A program made the translations under genes and the position numbers. Shown in pieces: positions 17,764 to 26,979 of a stretch of DNA of 64,000 nucleotides. How positions within the stretch are numbered: position 1 is the stretch's first letter; each line of letters starts with the position of its first letter. A model generated the notes under the pieces. It made no database searches. It saw only the letters and a program-made list of their open reading frames with translations, and was not told the DNA's origin. The DNA comes from DATARH01 sp035534855 (GTDB lineage Bacteria; Pseudomonadota; Alphaproteobacteria; ATCC43930; CGMCC-115725): contig DATLRD010000109.1 of NCBI GenBank assembly GCA_035534855.1, forward strand, positions 9,381 to 73,380. The letters are read 5' to 3'.

Positions 17764-17812
17764 CCCTGCCGCGCGGCGGTGATTGCATCCCGTCACGCAT
17801 CGCGGCAGCGGC

Positions 17813-19612
17813 TTATGCGGCCATGCCCTTGCCCTCGTAGAGTGCGTCGAGCGCGGCGCCGTAAACTTCGCGGATCGCGTGGCGGCGCACCTTGAGGGTC
17901 GGCGTCATCTGGCCGTTGGCGATGGTGAACGGCTCAGCGGCGATCACGAAGCGGCGGATGCGCTCGCCGCCCGAAAGCGTGCGGTTGACCCGTGCGACCG
18001 CATCGCCGATCGCCTTGGCGAACCCGGAATTCTTGGCGAGCGCGGCGAGGTCGGCGCCCGGGCAGTGATCGTGGGCGTAGTGGGCGGCGAATTCGGGGTC
18101 GGGCACGATCACCGCGACGAGATAGGGGCGGCGGTCGCCGAACACCATCGCCTGGGCGATCTCGTGCGTCAGCGTCAATGCCCCTTCGACGCGCGCCGGG
18201 GCAATCATGTCACCGCCCGAATTCTTGATGAAGTCGCGCTTTCGGTCGGTGATGTAGAGGTAGCCATCGGCGTCGAGATGCCCGACATCGCCGGTGCGCA
18301 GCCAGCCGTCGTCGAGCGCGCGCGCGGTCGCCTCGGGGTCGTTCCAGTACCCCTTCATCACATTGTCGCCGCTGACCAGGATCTCGCCGTCGTCGTTGAT
18401 CCGCAGCTTGACCCCGTCGAGCGGCAGCCCGACCGAATCGATGCGGATGCGTGCCGGCGGGTTGCAGCAGATCACCGGTGCCGCCTCGGTCTGCCCATAG
18501 CCCTGCAGCAGCGTGACCCCAAGCGCCACGAAAAAGCTGCCGATCTCGGGGTTGAGCGGCGCCCCGCCCGAGACCATCGCCTTGAGCCGTCCGCCAAACC
18601 GAGCGCGCACCTTGCTACGCACCAGGCGCTCGGCGAGCGCGTCGACGAGGCGCTGGCCGACCGTAAGCCGCTCTCCGGCGAGGCGGGCGCGGCCGATCGC
18701 CACCGCCGCCTCGAACAGGCGCCGCTTGAGCCCGCGCTCGCGCTCGATCTGGCGGGTGATGCGCTGGTGCAGTGCCTCGTAGAGCCGCGGCACCGCGGTC
18801 ATGATCGTCGGGCGCACCTCGATAAGGTTGTGCGCCAGCGTGTCGGCGCCCTCGGCAAAATAGATCTGCGCGCCGATCGAGATCGGAAACATCAGCCCGG
18901 CGGTGTGCTCATAGGAATGCGACATCGGCAGAAAGCTGAGGAACACCTCGTCGCCGAGGCCCAGCATTTCGAGCAGGCGGTAGGCGCCGGCGCAATTCGC
19001 CAGGATGTTGCGATGGCTGGCGAGCACGCCTTTCGGCAGCCCGCCGGTGCCCGAAGTGTGGATGATGCAGGCGATGTCGTCGGGCGCGATGGCCGCGACG
19101 CGCTCGGCGATGTCATCGGGCTGCGCGGCCCCAGAGGCCAGCACCTCGTCCCACGAATGCACCGGCACGCGTGCGCCGGCCTCGGCACCTTCGATCGCGA
19201 TGACCGCGCGCACCATCGGCGACAGCGCGGCCGCCGGCACGACCCGCGCCGCCAATGCCCGGGTCGACACGATGACGGCGCGCGCCCCGCTATTGCCGAG
19301 GATGTGGCGGTGATTCTCGACCGTGTTGGTGACATAGGCGGGAACGGTGATCGCGCCGGCGCTCATGATCGCCAGGTCTGCGATGACCCATTCCGGGCAG
19401 TTGTCGCCGACCAGCGCGACCCGGTCGCCGTGCTCGATCCCCAGCGCCACCAGCCCGCGCGCCAGGCGGCTCACCCGGTCTGCCGTCTCCCGCCAGCTCA
19501 GCGCGGTGTATTTGCCGGCCTGCTTGGCCCACAGAAACGGGCGGTCGCCGAGACGCGATGCCTCGGCAAAGAACATCGCCGGCAGGCTGCGACATGCCGC
19601 GTAGTCCATCAT
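17813..19612 (-). CDS. Long-chain acyl-CoA synthetase (AMP-forming)
   Basis: 599 residues. ANL-superfamily enzyme activating a carboxylic acid to its acyl-CoA via an acyl-adenylate. The P-loop HTSGTGGLPKG is at about 185-195. The adenine-binding QGYGQTEAAP is near residue 365. The hinge region is GWLRTGDVGHLD..G.L.I.DRKRD, and the catalytic lysine block is GQMTPTLKVRR near the C-terminus. The long form with an insertion before the QGYGQTE block resembles eukaryote-like FadD15/long-chain enzymes rather than short FadD. Two ATGs occur in tandem (19612 and 19609). It is divergent from the oligoendopeptidase across 99 bp and convergent with egtD. Confidence 0.9.
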   Translation of the reverse strand: MMDYAACRSLPAMFFAEASRLGDRPFLWAKQAGKYTALSWRETADRVSRLARGLVALGIEHGDRVALVGDNCPEWVIADLAIMSAGAITVPAYVTNTVENHRHILGNSGARAVIVSTRALAARVVPAAALSPMVRAVIAIEGAEAGARVPVHSWDEVLASGAAQPDDIAERVAAIAPDDIACIIHTSGTGGLPKGVLASHRNILANCAGAYRLLEMLGLGDEVFLSFLPMSHSYEHTAGLMFPISIGAQIYFAEGADTLAHNLIEVRPTIMTAVPRLYEALHQRITRQIERERGLKRRLFEAAVAIGRARLAGERLTVGQRLVDALAERLVRSKVRARFGGRLKAMVSGGAPLNPEIGSFFVALGVTLLQGYGQTEAAPVICCNPPARIRIDSVGLPLDGVKLRINDDGEILVSGDNVMKGYWNDPEATARALDDGWLRTGDVGHLDADGYLYITDRKRDFIKNSGGDMIAPARVEGALTLTHEIAQAMVFGDRRPYLVAVIVPDPEFAAHYAHDHCPGADLAALAKNSGFAKAIGDAVARVNRTLSGGERIRRFVIAAEPFTIANGQMTPTLKVRRHAIREVYGAALDALYEGKGMAA

Positions 19613-19711
19613 GTCCCCGTATGTCGTTGCCGGCGGCGTGACTGGCGCGCCGGTCCCCGCCCCCTGTATCGTGCCGGCGCATGATAGCGGAATTGCCGAG
19701 GTGGGGGAGCG

Positions 19712-21520
19712 ATGGTTGGGGCTGAAAACGCCGCGGGCGTGGTCGCCCGCAAAAGCCGGCTCGGCGCGTTGCCGGAATGGGATCTGCGCGACCTCTATTC
19801 CGGCCGCGACAGCCCCGAACTGGCGGCAGACCTCGTGGCACTGGCAGCGGCCGCGGTCGCATTCCAGGCGCGCCACCAGGGCCGGCTCGCCGGACTACCG
19901 GGCGCTGCGCTCGGCGCCGCGGTCGCCGAATACGAGGCGCTGCAGGAGAAATGCGCGCGAATTTCCAGCTATGCCGAGCTGTTGCGCGCCGGCGATGTCG
20001 CCGACCCGGAAATCGCGCGCTTTTTCCAGACAATGCAGGAGAAGATCAACGCGATCGCCACCGAGCTATTGTTTTTCACGCTCGAACTCAACCGCATCGA
20101 CGATGCGGCGCTCGACGAGAAGGCGGCCGACCCCGCGCTGGCGCACTACCGGCCGTGGTTGCGCGACGTGCGGGCAATGCGCCCGCACCAATTGTCCGAC
20201 AATCTCGAAAAACTACTGCACGAGAAATCGGTCGTCGGCGGGCAGGCCTGGATGCGGCTGTTCGACGAGACCACGGCCGATCTGCGCTTTTCGATCGGCG
20301 GGCGCGAACTGACCGAGGCCGCGGCGATGCACCTGCTGTCGAGCCCCAATGCCGCAGTGCGCAAGGAGGCGGCGCTGGCGATCGGCGCGGTGCTGGGGCG
20401 CAACGCGCGAACCTTTGCGCTGATCACCAACACGCTCGCCAAGGACAAGGAGATCGAGGACCGCTGGCGCCGTTTCGCGCGGCCGATCTCGGCGCGCAAC
20501 CTGTCGAATTTCGTGGAGGACGAGGTCGTCGATGCGCTGATCGCAGCGGTTCGTGCCGGGTATCCGGCGCTGTCGCACCGCTATTACCGGCTGAAGGCGC
20601 GCTGGTTCGGGGTCGAGGCATTGCCCTATTGGGACCGCAACGCCCCGCTACCGGCCGACGACGGCCGCGATATCGCGTGGGACGAAGCCGAACGCATCGT
20701 GCTCGGCGCCTATCGCGCGTTTTCGCCCGAGCTGGCCGAGATCGGCGCCCGGTTTTTCGCGCGGCCGTGGATCGACGCGCCGGTGCGGCCGGGCAAGTCG
20801 CCGGGCGCGTTCGCCCACCCGACCGTGCCGACGGCGCACCCCTATCTGCTGCTCAACTATCAGGGCAAGGTGCGCGACGTGATGACGCTGGCGCACGAAC
20901 TCGGCCACGGCTGCCACCAGGTGCTGGCGGCGGAGCAGGGGTTTCTGACGGCCGACACGCCGCTGACCCTGGCCGAGACCGCCTCGGTGTTTGGCGAGAT
21001 GCTGACCTTTCGCGCCTTGCTCGCGGGCGAGACCGATCCCGCCCGGCGCCGCATCATGATCGCCGGCAAGGTCGAGGACATGCTGAACACGGTGGTCCGC
21101 CAGGTGGCGTTTTCGACCTTCGAGACCCGAATCCACGACGAGCGCCGCGCCGGTGAATTGACCGCCGACCGCATCGCCGAGATCTGGCTGGATGTCCAAG
21201 GAGAGAGCCTGGGCCCGGCTATTCGGCTCGACGGCGATTACCGCTGGTACTGGAGTTATATCCCGCACTTCATCCATTCGCCGTTTTATGTGTACGCCTA
21301 TGCGTTTGGCGATTGCCTGGTGAATTCGCTCTACGCGGTCTACGAGGACGCGCACCAGGGGTTTGCCGCGCGCTACCTCGACCTGCTGCGCGCCGGCGGC
21401 AGCCTGCGCCACCGCGAATTGCTCGCGCCGTTCGGCCTCAACGCGGCGGACCCGGCTTTCTGGTCGAAGGGCCTCGGCGTGATCTCCGGGTTCATCGACG
21501 AACTGGAACAGCTGGGTTGA
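19712..21520 (+). CDS. pepF: M3 family oligoendopeptidase (PepF/M3B)
   Basis: 602 residues. Zinc metallopeptidase of the thimet/PepF fold with HELGH at 395-399 in 'MTLAHELGHGCHQV' and the third ligand Glu in 'LAETASVFGEML' about 25 residues on. The C-terminal 'YSYIPHFIHSPFYVYAYAFG' is the M3B family signature. It should cut short cytoplasmic peptides; there is no signal peptide. It starts at an ATG preceded by GGGGAGCG. A repeat-containing 146-bp gap separates it from the ABC1 kinase. Confidence 0.94.
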   Translation: MVGAENAAGVVARKSRLGALPEWDLRDLYSGRDSPELAADLVALAAAAVAFQARHQGRLAGLPGAALGAAVAEYEALQEKCARISSYAELLRAGDVADPEIARFFQTMQEKINAIATELLFFTLELNRIDDAALDEKAADPALAHYRPWLRDVRAMRPHQLSDNLEKLLHEKSVVGGQAWMRLFDETTADLRFSIGGRELTEAAAMHLLSSPNAAVRKEAALAIGAVLGRNARTFALITNTLAKDKEIEDRWRRFARPISARNLSNFVEDEVVDALIAAVRAGYPALSHRYYRLKARWFGVEALPYWDRNAPLPADDGRDIAWDEAERIVLGAYRAFSPELAEIGARFFARPWIDAPVRPGKSPGAFAHPTVPTAHPYLLLNYQGKVRDVMTLAHELGHGCHQVLAAEQGFLTADTPLTLAETASVFGEMLTFRALLAGETDPARRRIMIAGKVEDMLNTVVRQVAFSTFETRIHDERRAGELTADRIAEIWLDVQGESLGPAIRLDGDYRWYWSYIPHFIHSPFYVYAYAFGDCLVNSLYAVYEDAHQGFAARYLDLLRAGGSLRHRELLAPFGLNAADPAFWSKGLGVISGFIDELEQLG

Positions 21521-21531
21521 GGCATTTGCGC

Positions 21532-21655
21532 CGTGCGTCCTGCGAGATGCGTCCTGATGGGCGCTCAGGATGAGGAAGGTTGGTGTATGGCAGAACAGAA
21601 GCTCCTCATCCTGAGGAGCGAGCGCAGCCCGCGTCTCGAAGGGCGCACGATAGTG
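21532..21655. repeat. Intergenic inverted repeat (CTCAGGATGAGGA / TCCTCATCCTGAG)
   Basis: A 13-bp arm at 21564-21576 is exactly inverted at 21603-21615, with 26 bp between them. Flanking copies of GCGTCCTG and of 'GCGTCTCGAAGGGCGCA' complete a unit resembling the 'cctcatcctgaggag...gcgtctcgaagg' repeats scattered through alphaproteobacterial genomes. It lies just upstream of the ABC1 kinase start and has no coding content. Confidence 0.65.
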
Positions 21656-21666
21656 GTCCCAGAGCA

Positions 21667-23043
21667 ATGAGCGACGAAAACAACTTCACCGGCCGCGTGC
21701 GGCGCTATGCGCGGGTCGGTACGGCGATGGGCGGGCTGGCGGCGCGGCTCGCCGGCGAGCGCTATCTGGGGATCGCGGTCGATCGCGAGCGCCATGCGGC
21801 CGACCTGAAGGCGGCGCTCGGCGGCATCAAGGGGCCGCTGATGAAGGTCGCGCAGCTGCTGGCAACGATCCCCGAGGCGCTGCCCGAGGAATATGTGCGA
21901 GAGCTGATCCAGCTTCAGGCCAACGCGCCGGCGATGGGCTGGCCGTTTGTGCGGCGGCGGATGATCGGCGAGCTCGGTCCCGATTGGGAAAAGCGCTTTG
22001 CCAAATTCGAGCACACCGCGGCGCGTGCCGCCTCGCTCGGCCAGGTGCACCGTGCGATCGCGCTCGACGGCACGCCGCTCGCCTGCAAATTGCAGTATCC
22101 GGAGATGGCCTCCGCGGTCGAAGCCGATCTGCGGCAGTTGAAGCTGGCGATGGGGCTGTACGAGCGCTACGACCGCGCGGTGTCGACCGCGGCGATCCAT
22201 GCCGAGATCGCCGACCGCCTGCGCGAGGAGCTGGATTACGCCCGAGAAGCCGCGCATATGCGGCTCTACCGTGAGATCCTGAAGGACGAGCCCGGCGTCG
22301 CGGTGCCGCGGCCGATCGCCGAACTGTCGACCGGCCGCCTGTTGACGATGACCTGGCTCGATGGCGGGCCTATCCTCGACATCGCCGAAGCGCCGCTCGA
22401 ACAGCGCAACGAGGCGGCGCTGCGCATGTTCCGCATCTGGTACGTGCCGTTCTACTATTACGGCGTGATCCACGGCGACCCGCACCTCGGCAACTACACG
22501 GTGGCGCAGGACCGCACGGTCAATTTGCTGGATTTCGGCTGCGTCAGAGTGTTTCCCGCGTCGTTCGTCAAGGGCGTGATCGACCTCTATCACGCACTCG
22601 AACGCGACGACCGGGAGCTTGCGGTCGAGGCCTATCGCAGCTGGGGGTTCGGCGCGCTGTCGAACGAGATGATCGCGGTGCTGAACCGCTGGGCGCGGTT
22701 CGTCTACGGGCCGCTGCTCGACGACCGCGCGCGGATGATCCAGGAGCACAAGGAGGACGGGCCGGAGGGGCCGCGGCTGGTCGACAGTGTCCACAGCGAC
22801 CTGCGGCGGCTCGGCGGCATCACGCCGCCGCGGGCGTTTGTGTTTATGGACCGCGCGGCGATCGGCCTCGGCTCGGTGTTTCTGCACCTCAAGGCGAAGA
22901 TAAACTGGCACCGTCTGTTCCATGAATTGATTGACGATTTCGACGAGGCCACGCTCGCGGCGCGGCAGCGTGAGGCCCTCGCCCGCGCCGGCGTGCCCAA
23001 CGTTGCGGTTGAGGCGGGAACGAAATCGCGCCCGCGGGCGTAA
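21667..23043 (+). CDS. ABC1/UbiB family atypical kinase
   Basis: 458 residues. Family members (UbiB, Coq8, ADCK) support ubiquinone synthesis and lipid-associated ATPase functions. Kinase elements can be placed: the VAIK-type lysine in ACKLQYPE (Lys141), the catalytic-loop equivalent HGDPHLGN (269-276) and the DFG at 289-291. The family's KxGQ signature appears as KVAQ (60-63), with Ala in place of Gly; this Ala form seems usual in this alphaproteobacterial branch but is worth noting. No C-terminal membrane helices are evident, unlike UbiB itself, so this is more likely an AarF/ADCK-type paralogue. The ATG at 21667 was chosen; the frame upstream runs through the repeat. Confidence 0.9.
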   Translation: MSDENNFTGRVRRYARVGTAMGGLAARLAGERYLGIAVDRERHAADLKAALGGIKGPLMKVAQLLATIPEALPEEYVRELIQLQANAPAMGWPFVRRRMIGELGPDWEKRFAKFEHTAARAASLGQVHRAIALDGTPLACKLQYPEMASAVEADLRQLKLAMGLYERYDRAVSTAAIHAEIADRLREELDYAREAAHMRLYREILKDEPGVAVPRPIAELSTGRLLTMTWLDGGPILDIAEAPLEQRNEAALRMFRIWYVPFYYYGVIHGDPHLGNYTVAQDRTVNLLDFGCVRVFPASFVKGVIDLYHALERDDRELAVEAYRSWGFGALSNEMIAVLNRWARFVYGPLLDDRARMIQEHKEDGPEGPRLVDSVHSDLRRLGGITPPRAFVFMDRAAIGLGSVFLHLKAKINWHRLFHELIDDFDEATLAARQREALARAGVPNVAVEAGTKSRPRA

Positions 23044-23333
23044 AACCGTCAGGTCGGGATACCCGGCGCCGCGCCGCGATCGGGATCGACCGTCGATCGT
23101 GAAAACGCGCCGTTGCCGGCGTCCCGTCCAAAGAAACTGGAGGGCCGAGTGATCCAGGGTAGGGGGACCGGTCTTAGGGCGCGGGTGCTGGCTGCGGCGG
23201 CGGAGTTCCACGGGCGGGCGGCCTATCGCGGCGCAGCGGTGTGCCACGGCGGCTTCCGCGGCGGCGCGCGCGGCCCGGCGCATTTTGCCGCAGCCGGTCC
23301 GCGGGTCGGCGGCGGGGGGCATCGCCACTAAGG
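23044..23333. other. Non-coding gap with a 15-bp palindrome
   Basis: 290 bp between the ABC1 kinase and the HAD phosphatase. A short open frame exists on the plus strand, but its Gly/Ala/Arg-rich translation looks random. The one ordered element is GATCGAC-C-GTCGATC at 23084-23098, an operator-sized palindrome. Confidence 0.35.
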
Positions 23334-23990
23334 ATGCGCTACGGGCTGGTGATTTTCGATTGCGACGGCGTGCTGATCGACAGCGAGCACCTTGCCGTCC
23401 GGGCTGATGTCGCCTGTCTGGCCGAGGACGGAATCGTCCTCACCGAGGACGAGATTCTCGAACGCTATGTCGGGATCAGCGTCGCCGAGATGGTCGCCGA
23501 TCTCGAAGGCCGCTCCGGCCGCCGGGTCGCGGATGATTTTGCCATCCGTCATGCTGCCCGGCTGCGGACGATCTTTGCCGCCGAATTGCGCGCGATGCCG
23601 GGGATCGAGGCGCTCATCGATGCGGTCGCCGGCAAAGCCTGCGTTGCCTCGAGCAGCACCCACGAGCGGCTGCGCCATGCGCTCGGCCTGGTCGGCCTCT
23701 ATGCCCGATTCGCGCCGCATATCTTCAGCGCCAGCGAGGTGAGGCGCGGCAAGCCCGCGCCCGACCTGTTTCTTCATGCCGCGGCACGGATGCGGGTCGC
23801 GCCCGAAGACTGCGTGGTCATCGAGGACAGCCGCGCCGGGGTCGAGGCCGCGGTTGCCGCCGGGATGACGGTGCTCGGCTTTGCCGGCGGCAGCCATTGC
23901 CGCGCCGACCACGCGGCGCGGCTCGGCGCGGCCGGCGCCGCGCAGGTGTTCGATACGATGGTGGCGCTGCGATCCTATCTTGCCGATTGA
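23334..23990 (+). CDS. HAD-IA family phosphatase (beta-phosphoglucomutase/Gph-like)
   Basis: 218 residues. Motif I is FDCDGVLIDSE with nucleophile Asp9 and acid/base Asp11. Motif II is the Ser in 'CVASSSTHER'. Motif III is the Lys in 'RRGKPAPDLF', and motif IV is 'VIEDSRAGVEAA'. The helical cap between motifs I and II places it in subfamily IA, near 6-phosphogluconate phosphatase YieH and beta-phosphoglucomutase-like enzymes. The substrate cannot be told from sequence. Start ATG at 23334 with AAGGATG; upstream frame not credible. Confidence 0.9.
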   Translation: MRYGLVIFDCDGVLIDSEHLAVRADVACLAEDGIVLTEDEILERYVGISVAEMVADLEGRSGRRVADDFAIRHAARLRTIFAAELRAMPGIEALIDAVAGKACVASSSTHERLRHALGLVGLYARFAPHIFSASEVRRGKPAPDLFLHAAARMRVAPEDCVVIEDSRAGVEAAVAAGMTVLGFAGGSHCRADHAARLGAAGAAQVFDTMVALRSYLAD

Positions 23991-24068
23991 TCGCCGCGGT
24001 TGCACCGTGGCGCGGAGGCGAGCACACTTCCGGCCCGTCGCTTTGCTGCGGTTGCTGCGGTTGATGTC

Positions 24069-24380
24069 ATGCGAACCTCTTTAGCGCTTGTCGCCATGCT
24101 GTCGCTGGTTGCCGGATGTTCGCCCTACATCCCGGTGAAGAAGGATTTCGGCACGAGCGCGCTCGCCCCCACCGCGGAAACGCCGCCTGAGTTCACCAGC
24201 TTCAACAATTACGATCCGAGCATTAACGCTCTGGTCGGCAACCAGATGTGCGCGACCGAATATCAGCCGATCGAACAGAAGACCTCCGGTGCGGCGCCGG
24301 GCCAGCTGCAGCAGCAGCGCGGCGAATGCAAGACCCACCTCCCGATCGTCGGCAGCGGCACCCTGCTGCCGCCGTTCTAA
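24069..24380 (+). CDS. Small predicted lipoprotein
   Basis: 103 residues. A lipoprotein signal peptide (MRTSLALVAMLSLVAGC) ends in the lipobox LVAGC with the acylated Cys at 17. The mature part is polar, with 'FNNYDPSINALVGNQMC' and three further cysteines, no repeat and no domain I can name. The longer frame from 24000 would bury the signal peptide, so the ATG at 24069 is preferred. It converges on the UDP-glucuronate decarboxylase gene 28 bp away. Probably envelope-anchored; function unknown. Confidence 0.75.
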   Translation: MRTSLALVAMLSLVAGCSPYIPVKKDFGTSALAPTAETPPEFTSFNNYDPSINALVGNQMCATEYQPIEQKTSGAAPGQLQQQRGECKTHLPIVGSGTLLPPF

Positions 24381-24408
24381 TCAAGGGCGGCGCAAATCAG
24401 GCCACGGC

Positions 24409-25395
24409 TCAGGCCACGGCCGCCGCCTTGGGTTCGGGTTCCGCGGTGCCGGCGAGCAGTCGGTCAAAATACTCGATGGTGCGTTGCAGGCCGAGGCGGA
24501 GCGGGGTTTTCGGCTGCCAGCCGAGGAGCGACTGGGCCTGGGTGATGTCGGGGCAGCGCTGGGTCGGGTCGTCCTCGGGCAGCGGGCGATAGACGATCGA
24601 CGAGCGGGTGCCCGTCATCTCGACGATCAGCTCCGCCAGTTCGCCGACCGAGGTCTCGACCGGGTTGCCGAGGTTGACCGGGCCGGTGGTGCCGTCGGGG
24701 GTCGCCATCATTCGAATGAACCCCTCGATCAGGTCGTCGACATAGCAGAACGCGCGGGTCTGGCTGCCGTCGCCATAGAGCGTGATCGGCTCGCCCTTGA
24801 GCGCCTGGACGATGAAGTTGGAGACGACTCGCCCGTCATTGGGGTGCATCCGCGGCCCATAGGTGTTGAAGATGCGCACCACGCGGATGCGCAGATTGTG
24901 CTGCCGGTAATAGTCGAAAAACAGCGTCTCGGCGCAGCGCTTGCCCTCGTCGTAGCAGGCCCGGGGGCCGATCGGATTGACGTTGCCGCGATAGGTCTCG
25001 GGCTGCGGGTGAAGCGAGGGGTCGCCGTAAATCTCCGAGGTTGAGGCCTGCAGTATCTTGGCCTTCAGCCGCTTGGCCAGCCCCAGCATGTTGATCGCGC
25101 CGATTACGCTGGTCTTGGTGGTCTGCACCGGGTCGAACTGGTAGTGGATCGGCGAGGCGGGGCAGGCGAGGTTGTAGATCTCGTCAACCTCGACAAACAG
25201 CGGGTGGGTCACGTCGTGGCGCAGCGCCTCGAAATGCGGCTCGTCGAGCAGCTTGAGGATATTGGCGCGCCGCCCGGTGAAGTAGTTGTCGACGCACAGC
25301 ACGTCGTTGCCGGCGGCGACCAGCCGCTCGCACAGATGTGAGCCGAGAAACCCCGCACCACCGGTGACGAGGACGCGCTTTTGCAGGGGGGACAT
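24409..25395 (-). CDS. uxs: UDP-glucuronate decarboxylase (UDP-xylose synthase)
   Basis: 328 residues from the ATG at 25395, preceded by GCGAGGAT; the alternative TTG five codons upstream lies on the ribosome-binding site. Extended SDR with NAD-binding TGGAGFLGSH (11-20), Thr119/Ser120/Glu121 in 'STSEIYGD' and the catalytic pair Tyr148/Lys152 in CYDEGKR. The TSE motif and 'RIFNTYGPRM' separate UXS from epimerases. It converts UDP-glucuronate to UDP-xylose. It lies 43 bp after ugd, which makes its substrate, so the two form a UDP-glucose to UDP-xylose pathway. Confidence 0.92.
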   Translation of the reverse strand: MSPLQKRVLVTGGAGFLGSHLCERLVAAGNDVLCVDNYFTGRRANILKLLDEPHFEALRHDVTHPLFVEVDEIYNLACPASPIHYQFDPVQTTKTSVIGAINMLGLAKRLKAKILQASTSEIYGDPSLHPQPETYRGNVNPIGPRACYDEGKRCAETLFFDYYRQHNLRIRVVRIFNTYGPRMHPNDGRVVSNFIVQALKGEPITLYGDGSQTRAFCYVDDLIEGFIRMMATPDGTTGPVNLGNPVETSVGELAELIVEMTGTRSSIVYRPLPEDDPTQRCPDITQAQSLLGWQPKTPLRLGLQRTIEYFDRLLAGTAEPEPKAAAVA

Positions 25396-25438
25396 CGGAG
25401 ATCCTCGCAAGATGAGCGGTTAACGGGGACAGCGCCGG

Positions 25439-26797
25439 TCAGCCGACGACCCGCAGGCCGGGCGGCGGCAGCGGCGCCAGCGTCGGGCGGCCGATGCTGT
25501 GATAGACGAGGCCGACGGCGGCCATCTCCTGCGGCTCGTAGATGTTGCGCAAGTCGATGACCAGCGGCGCGCGCAGCAATTCGCGCACCCGGCCGAGGTC
25601 GAGGCCGCGGAACTCGTTCCATTCGGTCAGCAGCACCAGGGCGTCGGCGCCGTCCATCGCGGTATAGGCGTCGGCGCAATAGTCGATATCGGGCAGCAGC
25701 TTTCGTGCCTCGTCCATGCCTTCCGGGTCGTAGGCCCGCACCCGCGCCCCGGCGGCAACCAGCGGCGGCAGGATCGCCAGGCTCGGGCTGTCGCGCATGT
25801 CGTCGGTATTCGGCTTGAAGGTGAGGCCAAGCACCGCCAGCGTCTTGCCGACAAGGTTGCCACCGCACGCTGCGGCGATGCGCTGGGCCATCGCCTCCTT
25901 GCGCGCCTCGTTGACCCGCAGCACGGTGTCGATAATCCTGAGCGGCGCGGCGTATTCCTCGGCGGTGCGCACCAGCGCCCGGCAGTCCTTGGGAAAGCAC
26001 GAGCCGCCAAACCCTGGCCCCGAATGCAGAAACTTGCGGCCGATCCGGCCGTCGAGTCCGATCCCCTTGGCGACGTCCTGGACGTCGGCGCCGACCGCTT
26101 CGCACAGATCGGCCACCTCGTTGATGAATGTCACCTTGGTCGCGAGAAACGCGTTGGCCGCGTACTTGATGAGCTCCGCGGTCTCGACCGTGGTGAACAC
26201 CATCGGTGTCTCGATCAGATAGAGCGGCCGGTAGAGCGCGTGCATGACGCCCCGCGCGTGCTCGCTGTCGCTGCCGATCACGACCCGGTCGGGCCGCATG
26301 AAATCCTCGATCGCCGAGCCCTCGCGCAGAAACTCCGGGTTCGAGGCGACGTCGAACCCGCCCGCCGGCAGAAACTGCGCCAGGATCTCCTGCACCCGCC
26401 GCCCGGTGCCGACCGGCACCGTCGACTTGGTCACGACCACCGTGCGCTGGCCCTTGTACGCCGCCAGCGCCTGCCCGATCGCCTCCGCCGCGGCAAAGAC
26501 GTACGACAGGTCGGCATGCCCGTCGCCGCGGCGTGACGGCGTGCCGACCGCGATGAATGCCGCGTCAACGCCGTCGAGCGCTGCCGCCAGATCGGTCGAA
26601 AAATTCAGCCGTCCGGCTGCCGCATTGCTCGCCACGAGCTGATCGAGCCCGGGCTCGAAGATCGGGATCTCGCCCTGCCGCAGCCGTGCGATCTTGTCGG
26701 CGTCGGTGTCGACGCACACTACCGAGGCGCCAAACTCCGAAAAGCACGCCCCCGACACCAGCCCGACATAACCCGTTCCGATCATCGCGATACGCAT
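25439..26797 (-). CDS. ugd: UDP-glucose 6-dehydrogenase
   Basis: 452 residues from MRIAMIGTGYVGL at 26797. NAD-dependent four-electron oxidation of UDP-glucose to UDP-glucuronate. Visible are the Rossmann GTGYVGLVSG, 'FLREGSAIEDF' in the middle domain and the catalytic cysteine (about residue 267) in GFGGSCFPKD. The frame continues upstream without family resemblance. Followed by uxs on the same strand and divergent from galE across 182 bp. That gap should hold both promoters, but I could not identify convincing boxes. Confidence 0.95.
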   Translation of the reverse strand: MRIAMIGTGYVGLVSGACFSEFGASVVCVDTDADKIARLRQGEIPIFEPGLDQLVASNAAAGRLNFSTDLAAALDGVDAAFIAVGTPSRRGDGHADLSYVFAAAEAIGQALAAYKGQRTVVVTKSTVPVGTGRRVQEILAQFLPAGGFDVASNPEFLREGSAIEDFMRPDRVVIGSDSEHARGVMHALYRPLYLIETPMVFTTVETAELIKYAANAFLATKVTFINEVADLCEAVGADVQDVAKGIGLDGRIGRKFLHSGPGFGGSCFPKDCRALVRTAEEYAAPLRIIDTVLRVNEARKEAMAQRIAAACGGNLVGKTLAVLGLTFKPNTDDMRDSPSLAILPPLVAAGARVRAYDPEGMDEARKLLPDIDYCADAYTAMDGADALVLLTEWNEFRGLDLGRVRELLRAPLVIDLRNIYEPQEMAAVGLVYHSIGRPTLAPLPPPGLRVVG

Positions 26798-26979
26798 AAA
26801 GCCCGATCCTTCCGCTAGCCCTGGCCGGCCTGCCAAAAACGGCGGACCGGGTCGCTTATTCCGGCGGCTCGATCCGCGACGGTCTGACGCACCGCCTGAA
26901 GCGACACGCGACCAGGGAAGAGAACGCCTCGATCCACCGTTGTGGCCGTACCTCGTCAGCAAGGTCCAATTGTACGCTC

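Noticed and set aside
23113..23331. A 72-residue plus-strand ORF between the ABC1 kinase and HAD genes
   Set aside because: Gly/Ala/Arg/His composition typical of non-coding high-GC DNA, no ribosome-binding site, no resemblance to a family.
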